A stretch of 64,000 nt of DNA. Source: Desulfobulbaceae bacterium. Its GTDB lineage: Bacteria > Desulfobacterota > Desulfobulbia > Desulfobulbales > SURF-16. This document shows positions 55,128-63,860 of this stretch, piece by piece. Every line of letters starts with the position of its first letter. Position 1 is the first letter of the stretch. Both the position numbers and the translations under genes were made by a program. The stretch covers positions 1 to 64,000 of the forward strand of contig JAHLLM010000026.1 of the NCBI GenBank assembly GCA_020444175.1, read 5' to 3'. The notes below the pieces were generated by a model. That model saw only the letters and a program-made list of their open reading frames with translations. It was not told the origin of the DNA and ran no database searches.

Positions 55128-56409
55128 CCACCTTGCTGATGTGAATAAAGAGACAGATGTTGTCTCCACGGAAGATATCTATAACAGTAACGGTGTGCTT
55201 GTCGTCCCCAAGGGCGTCCGGATAAATAAAAGCATTGCCAACAAGGTTCTGCGCCATAAACTTGAAAACCCCCTTGAAGAGCAGGTTCAGCTCGGCAACT
55301 CCATAGACAGGAAAACCATTCAGAGTGATCTGAAAAAGCTGTTTGCAAGCTATTCTGATCTACAACAGATACATGACAATAATAATTTTGAGCACCTGCT
55401 GTCCAAAATTATTCTGGGTTCCCGGCTTCATCCCATTCTCATTCAGAAACTGACCATTCTCCAGAAGCAGCTTCCCCAGGAGTACGAAAAATCTCTTTTT
55501 TGCGGGTGGCTGGCCGCCCTGCTTGCCCACGAGATGGAGCTTGACGAAGAAGCCGTCTCCGCCGCCTTTATTGCCGGCCTGGTGCATGATGTCGGCCTCT
55601 TGAATATCGCCCCGGAAACACTGAATAAGCAAGGCGGCTTAACTGCCGACGAGTGGCGTGCGATTCAAAGCCATGTGGTTATCTGCAAACTTATTCTCGT
55701 CAATATTCCCAAGCTTGACCCGCGTATAGCAGAGGCTGTCCAGGATCACCATGAGCGTTGTGACGGCAGCGGTTACCCTGCCAGGAAGATGGATAAAAAA
55801 GTGGGCGTGCTGGCAAATATTATTGGCATGGCCGACAGTATGCAGGCCATTCGCATAAAACAGTTCGAGCCGGTAGGCCGAAATCTGCTCGATGCTTTAC
55901 CCTATCTGCATATGAATTCGCAAACCCATTCCCAGGAAGTGTATGGGGCAATGTGTCATATTCTAAAAAAATCGAGGTTGACCCCTTCAAACGTCAATCC
56001 ATGCAAAGACTACCAGAAACTGGTTGGCCATCTGCTGCAAAGGGGACTGAAGCTGAAAAAGGCTCTCAAGGTTATTGATCATCTGGCGAAAATGGTCGAT
56101 GCCCTGAAGAGTAAACCGAGTTTTTGCAGACTGGCCAAGGTTGCCCTGCCGGTTGAAAGTATGATCAGGTCATCCGGAATTTTAGACAATGAAATGATGC
56201 AGTGGCTGAAAAAGTTGAAAGATGGCAAGCAAAAAGGGGAAATTGGCGAGCTTGCCGATATTGAGCTTATGCAGAATGAGCTTTACTGGCAGCTCAAAAA
56301 ACTTGAAAAATCGATGCGCTCCTGCCTTGATTCAGATCGGAAAATGCCAGACAGCCACCGCACGGAACTTGAGTCCTTTGCCACGGATATGGCAAAATTT
56401 CTGGCTTAA
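55054..56409 (+). CDS. HD-GYP domain protein
   Basis: A 451-residue cytosolic protein. The N-terminal ~130 residues are unrecognised. The HD-GYP domain (~150-290) has LVHDVGLLNIAPETLNK and DHHERCDGSGYPARKM; the second HD His pair is kept, but ALLAHEMELDEE replaces the usual signature upstream. The C-terminal ~150 residues are helical (LKKLKDGKQKGEIGELADIELM). Likely c-di-GMP phosphodiesterase or a degenerate receptor. Located 37 bases after the hisF fragment; its first 25 codons are duplicated at the left end of the element. Confidence 0.85.
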   Translation: MCAQAGSSSGQSIEDVARKQNHYVSHLADVNKETDVVSTEDIYNSNGVLVVPKGVRINKSIANKVLRHKLENPLEEQVQLGNSIDRKTIQSDLKKLFASYSDLQQIHDNNNFEHLLSKIILGSRLHPILIQKLTILQKQLPQEYEKSLFCGWLAALLAHEMELDEEAVSAAFIAGLVHDVGLLNIAPETLNKQGGLTADEWRAIQSHVVICKLILVNIPKLDPRIAEAVQDHHERCDGSGYPARKMDKKVGVLANIIGMADSMQAIRIKQFEPVGRNLLDALPYLHMNSQTHSQEVYGAMCHILKKSRLTPSNVNPCKDYQKLVGHLLQRGLKLKKALKVIDHLAKMVDALKSKPSFCRLAKVALPVESMIRSSGILDNEMMQWLKKLKDGKQKGEIGELADIELMQNELYWQLKKLEKSMRSCLDSDRKMPDSHRTELESFATDMAKFLA

Positions 56410-56474
56410 AGAAGAGTAAAAAATTGCAGAGCCCGTTTCCGGGCAGCGATGGGCAGATTTGTACTCTGCTTTTT

Positions 56475-56792
56475 TTACTTGGCGATTTCCCCTGTCTCAA
56501 CTTTATCAATAAAAAATCCAATCTGAGCCAGGTTTTCTTTTACCTTTTCCACGATTTTTTCTTCACTGATAACATCAGTGTCAAAGGTCACTTTTACCAG
56601 ATGTAAATCCCGGTCTGTTTCAACGCTTTTAATCTCTTTAATGGTTTTCAGGGCAGAACCTGCCTTTTCTGCGGATGAAGCTCACTTGACGCTGGGCACC
56701 GTCATGGTGGAAAGCACCATTGCCGCATGGCCAACTGATACCCAGAACAAAAAGAAACAGCTTAACAAAATACCTGGAAAAAATTTTCGCAT
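56475..56792 (-). CDS. Periplasmic HMA-domain selenoprotein, Sec37 (TGA at 56684-56682)
   Basis: A 105-residue protein if the in-frame TGA is Sec; as a stop it would leave a signal peptide and a dozen residues. Signal peptide: MRKFFPGILLSCFFLFWVS, cleaved near GHAA. The mature part is one heavy-metal-associated (HMA) domain: TMTVPSVK-U-ASSAEKAGSALKTI, SVETDRDLHLVKVTFDTDVI, EKVKENLAQIGFFIDKVE. Sec37 aligns with the first Cys of the usual CxxC, and the second Cys is Ser (UASS). The closest familiar relative is MerP. AGGGGAAGAG precedes the ATG. The hairpin after TGA matches those in the 19-20 kb operon. Confidence 0.87.
56652..56684 (-). promoter_or_regulatory. Sec codon and predicted bacterial SECIS hairpin 5
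   Basis: On the minus strand TGA is followed by a perfect stem GGCAG/CTGCC around GTT (or GGCA/TGCC around GGTTC). GGT is at bases 25-27 from TGA, exactly as in three hairpins 37 kb away. Confidence 0.78.
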
Positions 56793-56903
56793 TCTCTTCC
56801 CCCCTTCCCTTATTATACAGCTTTTGAAGATTCGACCGATTGTTGATTGGCAGTTTTCCTGCACCATTTACTCCAAACTCCGAACCCTTATTCATCTCAG
56901 ACA

Positions 56904-57341
56904 CTAACTGGTGCACTGGCCTTTCAGTTTAGGGTGTACGGCTTTGATTTCCGCAGGATAGACGTTCAGGATGTCCGGGTTCTTTTTAACCATTTTTGCC
57001 AGCCTGTTGCGTATTTCGACACGTTTCTGCCAGTCATTTTTTTCAGAATGAAATTCTTCAAACAGTGTCTCAAGTTGCAGGCGCAGGTCTTCCGGCAGCT
57101 CATCTTCCGGGATACCAAAAGGAAATGAGCGGGCCAGACGTTGAAATTCCAATGCCTGTTCCCCATATTGCTTCAGGAGCACGCTGCAGCCTCCTGAAAG
57201 CAGAGCAAGAAGAGTTAAAGAGAGCCGGCCCTTGACCAGTCCAATCACACCCATCACAAGCGTACAGATACAACAGGAAAGAAAAAGCACAAAAATAAGG
57301 CGGCGACGTATTTCTGTTGGTGAATTGAATTCGCGATGCAT
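56904..57341 (-). CDS. Membrane protein of unknown function
   Basis: A 145-residue protein with two closely spaced hydrophobic segments near the N-terminus (about 15-35 and 40-55) and a soluble helical C-terminus (LPEDLRLQLETLFEEFHSEKNDWQKRVEIRNRLAKMV). No family recognised. It may start 8 codons earlier at 57365. Lies just upstream of the HMA selenoprotein on the same strand with a 110-base gap. Confidence 0.6.
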   Translation of the reverse strand: MHREFNSPTEIRRRLIFVLFLSCCICTLVMGVIGLVKGRLSLTLLALLSGGCSVLLKQYGEQALEFQRLARSFPFGIPEDELPEDLRLQLETLFEEFHSEKNDWQKRVEIRNRLAKMVKKNPDILNVYPAEIKAVHPKLKGQCTS

Positions 57342-57515
57342 AAAATAAAGACCTTTATTACCCATACCAGGTTCCGCGATGTATGTGCTTTTTTAGAGCA
57401 TGCTATCGGGGAAAATTTCTTCTTTATCCTTAATCTTTTCCTGAAAACTGATCAAGAGGAAAGAGAAATGAATTGGTTGAGAGCCGTGATCTTTTTTTTG
57501 CTGAACCTTGCGCCA

Positions 57516-58301
57516 TTATTGTGCCGCTTTTTGTGTCACATAGGTTTGCGCTGCTGCAAAAGCTGCCTGGATTGTTGGGTCTTGGGGAAGGGAAAGTTGA
57601 AGAGAGCTCATATAGTCGCGCTTGATTATTTCTTTAAATGTCTGCTGGAAATTGACATCATACATCCAGCCAAGGCGCATCAGGGCAAAATCGTTTTTGC
57701 TTTCCACATGGCGAAAATCAACGATTTTTTTGGCCATGATGTCGGCAAGGGCTTTTTCCGAGAAGGATGACGTATCAGGAAGATCCTGATCAACAGTGCT
57801 GTTCTGTTCGTCTTTGGCCAGTTTGTTGTGTTCTGCAAAGACCCGCCATATATCAAGCTTGTCCGCATCCCGGATGATTCGCGAGAGCAGGAGAACATCA
57901 TCCTCTTCATTTGCGGGGATCGTTAGGCGATTATGATAAAGGATGGCTTTGATGATTCGATTCTCCTCCGCTTCGGCAAATTTTTGTAAAACCGAATTTT
58001 CTCGCAGCACCTCCACGCTGAGCTCGGCGTGGTTTATGGAAACAGCATCAACAAAGGTTTTATACCGACTGTACTGCTCAAAGCGACCGATGTCATGGAG
58101 GAGCCCTGCTGCTTCTGTCACGCACAGGTCCCGGCTATTCATGCCGAGTACCCTGCCCAGCATCAGCGCTTCGCGCCGGACACGCTGACAATGGATAATT
58201 TTCAGGGACACGGGGTATTGGTCATCCCTGTTTAGAAGAAGGTATTTTTTGGTATACCTGCCAAACCAGGAATGAATATGGCGATTGCAGCCTGCGTTCA
58301 T
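57516..58301 (-). CDS. HD-domain phosphohydrolase
   Basis: A 261-residue cytosolic protein with HD motif AAGLLHDIGRFEQYSRYKTF and further metal-site residues in INHAELSVEVL, ILYHNRL and IIRDADKLDIW. This is the HDc type without GYP. Substrate unknown, probably a nucleotide. Start at 58301 (ATG) is preferred to an upstream in-frame TTG. Confidence 0.82.
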   Translation of the reverse strand: MNAGCNRHIHSWFGRYTKKYLLLNRDDQYPVSLKIIHCQRVRREALMLGRVLGMNSRDLCVTEAAGLLHDIGRFEQYSRYKTFVDAVSINHAELSVEVLRENSVLQKFAEAEENRIIKAILYHNRLTIPANEEDDVLLLSRIIRDADKLDIWRVFAEHNKLAKDEQNSTVDQDLPDTSSFSEKALADIMAKKIVDFRHVESKNDFALMRLGWMYDVNFQQTFKEIIKRDYMSSLQLSLPQDPTIQAAFAAAQTYVTQKAAQ

Positions 58302-58973
58302 GAGCAAATGCACCTTGTCTGCGCTATTGAGCTTCAAAAAAATCTGGTTTACGTGTGAGAAATGCAGTCAGTCTCAGGGAAAAATTTGTGCACCACGAAG
58401 AACACGAAGATCACGGAGCAAAAGGATGAAAAATTTTGGTGCACTTCGTACGCTCTGTGGTGAAACAAATGAATATGCTTCTCATCCAGAGAGTTTAATA
58501 CTGTCAGTTCCATGGCAGTTCAAGGATATTTTTTCATGGTCACTCATGCCGGAGCACTTAATTCCGCTATTTTGCCCAGGTTCTTGATCCAGCTTTTTTT
58601 GAGAAGGAGATGGTGTAAATGTGGTTTTGTGTGCAATGGCACAAACTGTCATTTTGAGTAAAGGGCAAAGCAAATCAATAATTTCCCTTAGTTAAAGCCT
58701 GTCAGTCAATCGTTGACAAATTTATCCTGTCTTCCTATAACGATCAATATCTGTAGCAACAGGTTGGTTTAATTCGTGCGAAATTTTTGAATTCCAGGCC
58801 GGTTATCGCAGAATGCAATATTTCCCAAACTGTATCCATGACTTTGGTTTGGGTTGAGGCTGTAGAAAAGAGGTAAAAAGATTGATAAAATACGGGCACT
58901 TTGTGTTGTTTTATTGTAGTTTTACAACAGACAATAGGAGTACGACCGCTTAACTTCAGCACAAGGAATTGCA
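58302..58973. other. Intergenic region with a dispersed-repeat-like segment
   Basis: About 670 bases without a recognisable gene. Near 58390-58470 the sequence contains CACGAAGAACACGAAG, a word common in interspersed repeats of anaerobic bacteria, with a partly complementary segment about 60 bases on. The rest shows nothing I can name. Confidence 0.4.
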
Positions 58974-59389
58974 GTGGCCAAATACAAACCTAATTCCTAT
59001 GCCCAAGGCCAGCTCGTCCCGGTGATGTTTTCCAAGCAGATCCAGCCGGGCACCTTCGAGTTCACCCGGAGCCATCTTATTGACAATGAGCTTGACCTTT
59101 GATCCCCGTATTCTGTTACAAATTATTCTTTTCGCGTATTCCGGGGGCATTCCCTCCAGCCGCGAGATTGCCCGCTGCCGTGAAGAGATGTTGTCTTCAT
59201 GGCCCTTCCCGTCAATACCAGGCTCATTTCGGCATTCTTGCCGATTTTATCTCCTTCCTTGACAAAGAGGCCATTGCCATCTTTCGCGAAGTCCTGTTTT
59301 TCTGCAACGAAATGGGCCTGATCGGCAAGGAGATGTTTGCCGTTGAGTCAATGTTAAAACGGCTTGTTTCAGGCATGAGCCCCAATTAA
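58974..59389 (+). pseudogene. IS1182-type transposase remnant
   Basis: Three frames in turn encode consecutive parts of one transposase: KYKPNSYAQGQLVPVMFSKQ and TFEFTRSHLIDNELDL, then DPRILLQIILFAYSGGIPSS, then ILADFISFLDKEAIAIFREV and NEMGLIGKEMFAVESM. They match the N-terminal third of IS1182-family transposases. At least two frameshifts and loss of the catalytic DDE core mean it is dead. Confidence 0.85.
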
Positions 59390-59419
59390 TACCATACCTA
59401 AGGAGTGCAAACAGGAGAA

Positions 59420-60022
59420 ATGGATTACAGAGTGATATTGGCTAAAGTTTCTCTCTTTTCCCGTATGAAGGAAGATGATCTGAAGAGAATCGCGGAACTT
59501 GTCCGTGTAAACAACTACAATGAAGGAAATGTTATTATTCATGAGGAGGACCGCGATAGGCGTCTTTTTATAATAATGTTCGGCAATGTTGAGGTTATAA
59601 AGAATTTAGGAACTAAAAAAGAGACCATTATCGGTTCATTCGGTCCCTTAAGCTATTTTGGCGAGATGTCCCTCATTGATGATGCCGTAAGATCGGCAAG
59701 TGTTGTTGCAACGGAGGAAACCCGAGTCCTCACCATTGACCAGCTTGATCTCCTTGAGGAAATAAAGCGTTACCCGGAAATGGCGATTGAACTGCTTCAG
59801 GAGCTCAGCCAACGGATTCGCATGATGGAAAAAACCTTGATCAACACTTTAGGTTCTTTTTTGCCGGTATGCGCGAACTGTCGCAAGATCAGAGGAAAAG
59901 ACGGCGCCTGGACATCCATTGAAAAATACATTTCAGACCATTCTGATACAGAATTCAGTCACAGTTTATGTCCAAAATGCGCCACAATCCTTTATCCTGA
60001 GATAACTTTTGATGAACATTGA
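59420..60022 (+). CDS. Cyclic-nucleotide-binding protein with C-terminal Cys-rich tail
   Basis: A 200-residue protein. Residues ~5-130 are a cNMP-binding (Crp-type) beta roll (VNNYNEGNVIIHEEDRDRRLFIIMFGNVEV; LSYFGEMSLIDDAVRSASVVA). There is no HTH; instead it ends in LPVCANCRKIRGKDGAWTSIEKYI...HSLCPKC, the tail also seen on the response regulator at 32970-33584. It probably signals by protein contact rather than by binding DNA. Two Shine-Dalgarno-like sequences lie close upstream. Confidence 0.87.
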   Translation: MDYRVILAKVSLFSRMKEDDLKRIAELVRVNNYNEGNVIIHEEDRDRRLFIIMFGNVEVIKNLGTKKETIIGSFGPLSYFGEMSLIDDAVRSASVVATEETRVLTIDQLDLLEEIKRYPEMAIELLQELSQRIRMMEKTLINTLGSFLPVCANCRKIRGKDGAWTSIEKYISDHSDTEFSHSLCPKCATILYPEITFDEH

Positions 60023-60157
60023 TATAAAGTACAGTTTAACTGTTGTATTGCACTGATCTGAGATTTTGAAGTGGAGCTGGAGCAAGCTAACTCATTGTCC
60101 CTGTGAAAAAATAATCAATATTTAAATGGGGTTAACCGGCAAAAACAGGTGGATAAC

Positions 60158-60997
60158 ATGATAAAAAAATTGAAAGTAATGTCCAGTGTGGTTTCGGTGT
60201 TCTTTATTCTTATCCTTTCTGCGGTTTTTCTAACAAGCTGCACCAATCCCCACACCCCGGCCGGACATGAAGGGTATGTGTTCGAAGACCCGCGAATATT
60301 CGGAAAAGGTGGTTTTCGGGGAATTGTCAGTGGTCCGGGAAATTACGGGGTTTCATTGTGGAGAAACAGAGTCATAAATATTGACATACGCCCTGCTACC
60401 TACACGGAACAGTTTAAGATCCTTGCCAAGGATGATCTCAATGTCTCCTTTAATTTTCATGCCGTTATCGCGGTTTCAGCGGGAAAAGTACTTGATGTCG
60501 TCCAAAAATTCGGGGGTGAAAAGTGGTACATCCGGTTTGTACGAGAACCGTTTCGGACTTTTGTGCGCGATGCCGTGCAGCGAAATACCAGCAGGGACAT
60601 CAAGGCCAACAGAGAGATTATTGCCAGGGAAGTTGAAGGAAAACTTGCGGCACACTTGCAAACATCGCCATTCAATCTGGTCAGTCTTGTTGTTGGTGAC
60701 ATCAATTATCCTGATATCGTTGCCCATGCAGTTGAAAAGAAATTAGCGGCACAGCAGCTTTTGGAAGAAAAGTCTGTGCAAAAAGAGATTGCCCAGAAAG
60801 ATGCGGAAATAAAAATCGAAGAGGCAAAGGGCATTGCTGAAGCGCAAAAAATAATCAATCAAACCCTGACCACAAATTATCTGCAGCATGAAGCGATTAA
60901 GGCGCAGGAAAAAATGGCAGGTTCTCCAAATCACACAACAGTTTATATCCCGGTAGGTCCGAACGGCATGCCGGTAGTGTACACACCGAACAAATAA
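60158..60997 (+). CDS. SPFH/prohibitin-domain lipoprotein
   Basis: A 279-residue exported protein with lipobox LTSC. The SPFH (Band 7) domain (~45-215) has YEQFKILAKDDLNVSFNFHAVIAV-type strands (here TYTEQFKILAKDDLNVSF), and WYIRFVREPFRTFVRDAV. A charged coiled coil (LLEEKSVQKEIAQKDAEIKIEEAKGIAEAQ, ~195-230) follows. Members assemble as membrane-associated rings. AGGTGG lies 6 bases before the ATG. Confidence 0.85.
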   Translation: MIKKLKVMSSVVSVFFILILSAVFLTSCTNPHTPAGHEGYVFEDPRIFGKGGFRGIVSGPGNYGVSLWRNRVINIDIRPATYTEQFKILAKDDLNVSFNFHAVIAVSAGKVLDVVQKFGGEKWYIRFVREPFRTFVRDAVQRNTSRDIKANREIIAREVEGKLAAHLQTSPFNLVSLVVGDINYPDIVAHAVEKKLAAQQLLEEKSVQKEIAQKDAEIKIEEAKGIAEAQKIINQTLTTNYLQHEAIKAQEKMAGSPNHTTVYIPVGPNGMPVVYTPNK

Positions 60998-61150
60998 AAA
61001 GGTATCCAAGAATTCAAGGGAACAGACACGGGGAACTCCTTAGATTGAGAGTTGAGAGTCTGTGTTCATTGCCAAAACGAATATTTCAAGACCCGGCCCC
61101 GTAGTGCACGGCCCGTGATGTATGATCTTTCAGTTACCTGAGGAGAGACG

Positions 61151-62053
61151 ATGTTGACTGGAATCCACTTTATTTTGACATACACCTGCAACTTTGAATG
61201 TGATCATTGTTTTCTTTACTGCAGCCCTCGGTCACAAGGGACTTTCACCATAAGCCAAGTTGCAGAAGTTTTGGATGAGGCTAAAAAAACAGGCTCTGTT
61301 GAATGGATATATTTTGAAGGCGGAGAGCCATTTCTCTTTTTCCCTCTTTTGGTTGAATGCATCAGGCAAGCCAGAGGAATGGATTTCAAGGTCGGAGTTG
61401 TCACCAATGCCTACGGCGCTTTTACGGAGGAGGATGCTGCATTATGGCTGAAACCATTGGCTGAAGCAGGGTTGTCATATATGAATATCAGTAACGACTC
61501 CCTGCATTACGGAGACCAGGAAGCAACACCCGCATCCATTGCGATCCGGGTTGCTGAACGGCTGGGAATTGAAACCGCACCTATTTGCATCGACAAGCCG
61601 AAAGTTGAAGAGCAGCATGCCGAAGGAGGCACAAAGGGGCGACCCGTTATTGGCGGCAATGTAAAGTTCCGGGGCCGGGCGGTGGAGAAGCTCACCGGGA
61701 ATCTTCCCCTCAGGCTTAAGGAGCAACTTACCCAATGCCCATACGAGGATTTAGTCTCTCCGTCCAGGGTTCACGTGGACGCTTTTGGCAACGTGCATCT
61801 CTGCCAAGGAATCAGCATGGGAAACTGGCGGCAGACATCGCTGTCAGAACTGGTCAAAAATTATGAGGCCCAAAAGCATCCCATATGCGGACCACTGGTT
61901 CGCGGCGGACCGATGCGGCTCTGTGAAGAGTATGGTCTCGATATGAAAGATGAATATGTAGATGAGTGTCACCTGTGCTATGCCGCACGTCTGGCATTGC
62001 TTGACCAAATTCCTGCATATCTTGCCCCGAGACAAGTCTATGGACTTCTGTAG
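61151..62053 (+). CDS. Radical SAM protein with SPASM-like C-terminal cysteines
   Basis: A 300-residue enzyme. FILTYTCNFECDHCFLYCSP gives the CxxxCxxC that binds the SAM [4Fe-4S] cluster. FEGGEPFLFFPLL is the GGE motif and VVTNAYG the next strand. After residue ~195 come many Cys (QCPYEDLV, LCQGISMGNW, RLCEEYGLD, DECHLCYAAR), a SPASM-like auxiliary cluster site as in peptide- and protein-modifying maturases. No obvious peptide substrate is adjacent. AGGAGAG precedes the ATG. Confidence 0.88.
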   Translation: MLTGIHFILTYTCNFECDHCFLYCSPRSQGTFTISQVAEVLDEAKKTGSVEWIYFEGGEPFLFFPLLVECIRQARGMDFKVGVVTNAYGAFTEEDAALWLKPLAEAGLSYMNISNDSLHYGDQEATPASIAIRVAERLGIETAPICIDKPKVEEQHAEGGTKGRPVIGGNVKFRGRAVEKLTGNLPLRLKEQLTQCPYEDLVSPSRVHVDAFGNVHLCQGISMGNWRQTSLSELVKNYEAQKHPICGPLVRGGPMRLCEEYGLDMKDEYVDECHLCYAARLALLDQIPAYLAPRQVYGLL

Positions 62054-62117
62054 ATACAGGACGTAAACAAATACACGACGCAGGGCGTTTCCTGCCGACT
62101 CGCTTAAAGGAAAACAA

Positions 62118-62753
62118 ATGAACTCCATCAAAACTCTCTCTCTGGTATTTTTTTCATTGTTTCTGACCGCATGTTGCCCGCCAACCTCACTGCATCCGCT
62201 TTCCCCTCCGGAGGATGCCCAGTATGACAAGCGGCTTGAAGGCGCCTGGATTCATAAATCAGAAGGCGGGGATATTGCGTATCTGCATGTTGGAAAAGCA
62301 AAAGGAAATTTCACAAAAGCCATATCCACCGAAATTCAAAATGAAGGGGAGCTTGATTTTACTGTTTTTACAATGTTTCCGACCATCATAGATGGCAATC
62401 ATTATATGAATGTCAAAGCGGAAGAGGTGGTTGATGATCTTCCTGCGGATAAGGCAGGCTACATATTCGTCAGATATGAACTGACAGGAAAGGATAATCT
62501 GACTGTTTATTATATGGACGAGGACGAATTTACAAAAGGCATCCAGGCCGGAAAGGTAAAGGGAGAAATTTCCTATCGGAATAGAATCGTTCCTGAACAG
62601 GATGACAAAGAAAAGAAAGCCCATGACAGAAAGGTTATTGACTGCGTGCGGATTACCGATACATCGAAAAACATCCAGAACTTCATTCGCAACAGCTCCA
62701 TTCAGGCCCTGTTTCCTGAAGAGCTTCAATTAACAAGGGATCGTGTTGAATAA
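62118..62753 (+). CDS. Lipoprotein of unknown function
   Basis: A 211-residue lipoprotein: signal peptide and lipobox LTAC (Cys19-20). The body is mixed alpha/beta (EDAQYDKRLEGAWIHKSEGG; YIFVRYELTGKDNLTVYYMDEDEF). No family recognised, though the GAWIHKSE start resembles lipocalin-like/calycin-type folds. AAAGGA lies just upstream. Confidence 0.8.
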   Translation: MNSIKTLSLVFFSLFLTACCPPTSLHPLSPPEDAQYDKRLEGAWIHKSEGGDIAYLHVGKAKGNFTKAISTEIQNEGELDFTVFTMFPTIIDGNHYMNVKAEEVVDDLPADKAGYIFVRYELTGKDNLTVYYMDEDEFTKGIQAGKVKGEISYRNRIVPEQDDKEKKAHDRKVIDCVRITDTSKNIQNFIRNSSIQALFPEELQLTRDRVE

Positions 62754-62795
62754 AATGAGCTGATTACGCGGCAAAGATTTTGAGGGAGGAAAGAA

Positions 62796-63260
62796 ATGAT
62801 TCCAACTCAAGAAGCGATTACAGGCAAGGAAGAGCAGGGGGATCTGTTATCACCCTATGAGGCGCTTGTGCAGTTCTATTGTGCATTTAACTCCTGCAAC
62901 ATGGTTATGATGGCCGGTAATTGGGCGCAATCAGAAGACATTGCCATGGACAACCCCTTGGGTGGCATCAAGCGCGGGTGGCCCGCGATCCGCTCTGTTT
63001 ATGAGCGTATTTTCAGCGGTCCAGCCAGGGTGTATGTGGAGTATTTTGATTACACAATCCACGAGGCTGGGCAGATGTTTTATGCCGTTGGCCGCGAACG
63101 CGGCACCTTCAGCCTGGCTGACGAAAGTATAGAGCTGGCAATCCGTACAAGCCGTATTTTTCAGAAACAGGATGGCCGCTGGAAACAGGTGCACCATCAT
63201 GGCTCCATCGAAGAACCGCACCTGCTGGATCGTTACCAGAAGGCCGTTATGAAAAAATAA
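62796..63260 (+). CDS. NTF2/SnoaL-like protein
   Basis: A 154-residue cytosolic protein of the NTF2-like fold: YEALVQFYCAFNSCNMVMMAGNWAQSEDIAMDNPLGG (helix and strand), GWPAIRSVYERIFSG, and RTSRIFQKQDGRWKQVHHHGS closing strands typical of SnoaL/DUF4440-like proteins. Role unknown. GGAGG-type ribosome site 6 bases upstream. 42 bases after the lipoprotein gene. Confidence 0.85.
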   Translation: MIPTQEAITGKEEQGDLLSPYEALVQFYCAFNSCNMVMMAGNWAQSEDIAMDNPLGGIKRGWPAIRSVYERIFSGPARVYVEYFDYTIHEAGQMFYAVGRERGTFSLADESIELAIRTSRIFQKQDGRWKQVHHHGSIEEPHLLDRYQKAVMKK

Positions 63261-63292
63261 TTGCCCGCAGAGCCATTGAGAAAGCGATGGGA

Positions 63293-63604
63293 TCAGACGG
63301 GAAGATCTGCAATCGCCCCTTCGTAAATTACCGGCGTGATGCCAGCCTTTTCCAGTTCAAGACGCGGTTTGTCGCCGATTTTGGTGCAATAGACCTTTGT
63401 GCATCCTGCCAGGGCCATGCTGATTGCATCAAAGCGGGAGGCGTCAAATTTGTGTGACTTGTCTCCGGTTGAAAAGGGGGAAACAGGAATTTCGTCCAAC
63501 TTGGTTGTTCCTTCCGGTCCAGCTTCATATATCAGAAAACTTTCAGCCTTGCCGAAATGGTTGTTGACGTTTTGCCCGTCAGTTGAAACAACTGCTATCT
63601 TCAT
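63293..63604 (-). CDS. NifX/NifB-like iron-molybdenum cofactor-binding domain protein
   Basis: A 103-residue protein of the dinitrogenase FeMo-cofactor biosynthesis family (MKIAVVSTDGQNVNNHFGKAESFLI; DAISMALAGCTKVYCTKIGDKPR). Small members of this family are common in anaerobes next to Mrp/MinD-type ATPases and bind metal clusters. Start 63604 follows CAGGAG by 6 bases. The frame is open upstream through a MITE to 63757, offering a false longer N-terminus. Confidence 0.88.
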   Translation of the reverse strand: MKIAVVSTDGQNVNNHFGKAESFLIYEAGPEGTTKLDEIPVSPFSTGDKSHKFDASRFDAISMALAGCTKVYCTKIGDKPRLELEKAGITPVIYEGAIADLPV

Positions 63605-63656
63605 GATTTGCTCCTGAAAAAATTTGCATCGGTAACCAGAGGACACGGTCGTAGCT

Positions 63657-63800
63657 GGTGCCTGTCCATAAATGGCCCTTTTGACCGATATCTGCGTCAT
63701 GCTTAAAAAATTATCCTCGGAATATCGTATATATGCCTCCGGTAATTTTTTGCGCAATCCTTGATCTCGAACAAAATGACCTATTTCTGGACAGACACTA
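63657..63800. mobile_element. MITE-like element, copy 2 (inverted)
   Basis: Reverse complement closely matches 18827-18971, including the interior. Right end TGGACAGACACTA (63788-63800) is perfect; left end GGTGCCTGTCCA has one change. TAGCTGG occurs at both flanks (63652 and 63799), a possible target duplication. Confidence 0.8.
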
Positions 63801-63860
63801 GCTGGTACCGATGCATTTTTGATTTAAATTTTGCCTATTCAGACAACATTCACAACTTTA

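Noticed and set aside
58380-58480. Possible CRISPR or structured RNA in the CACGAAG-rich segment
   Set aside because: Only a single imperfect inverted pair, without regularly spaced repeats.
63605-63757. N-terminal extension of the NifX-like protein
   Set aside because: It is translated MITE sequence; the start at 63604 has a good ribosome site and begins where the family does.
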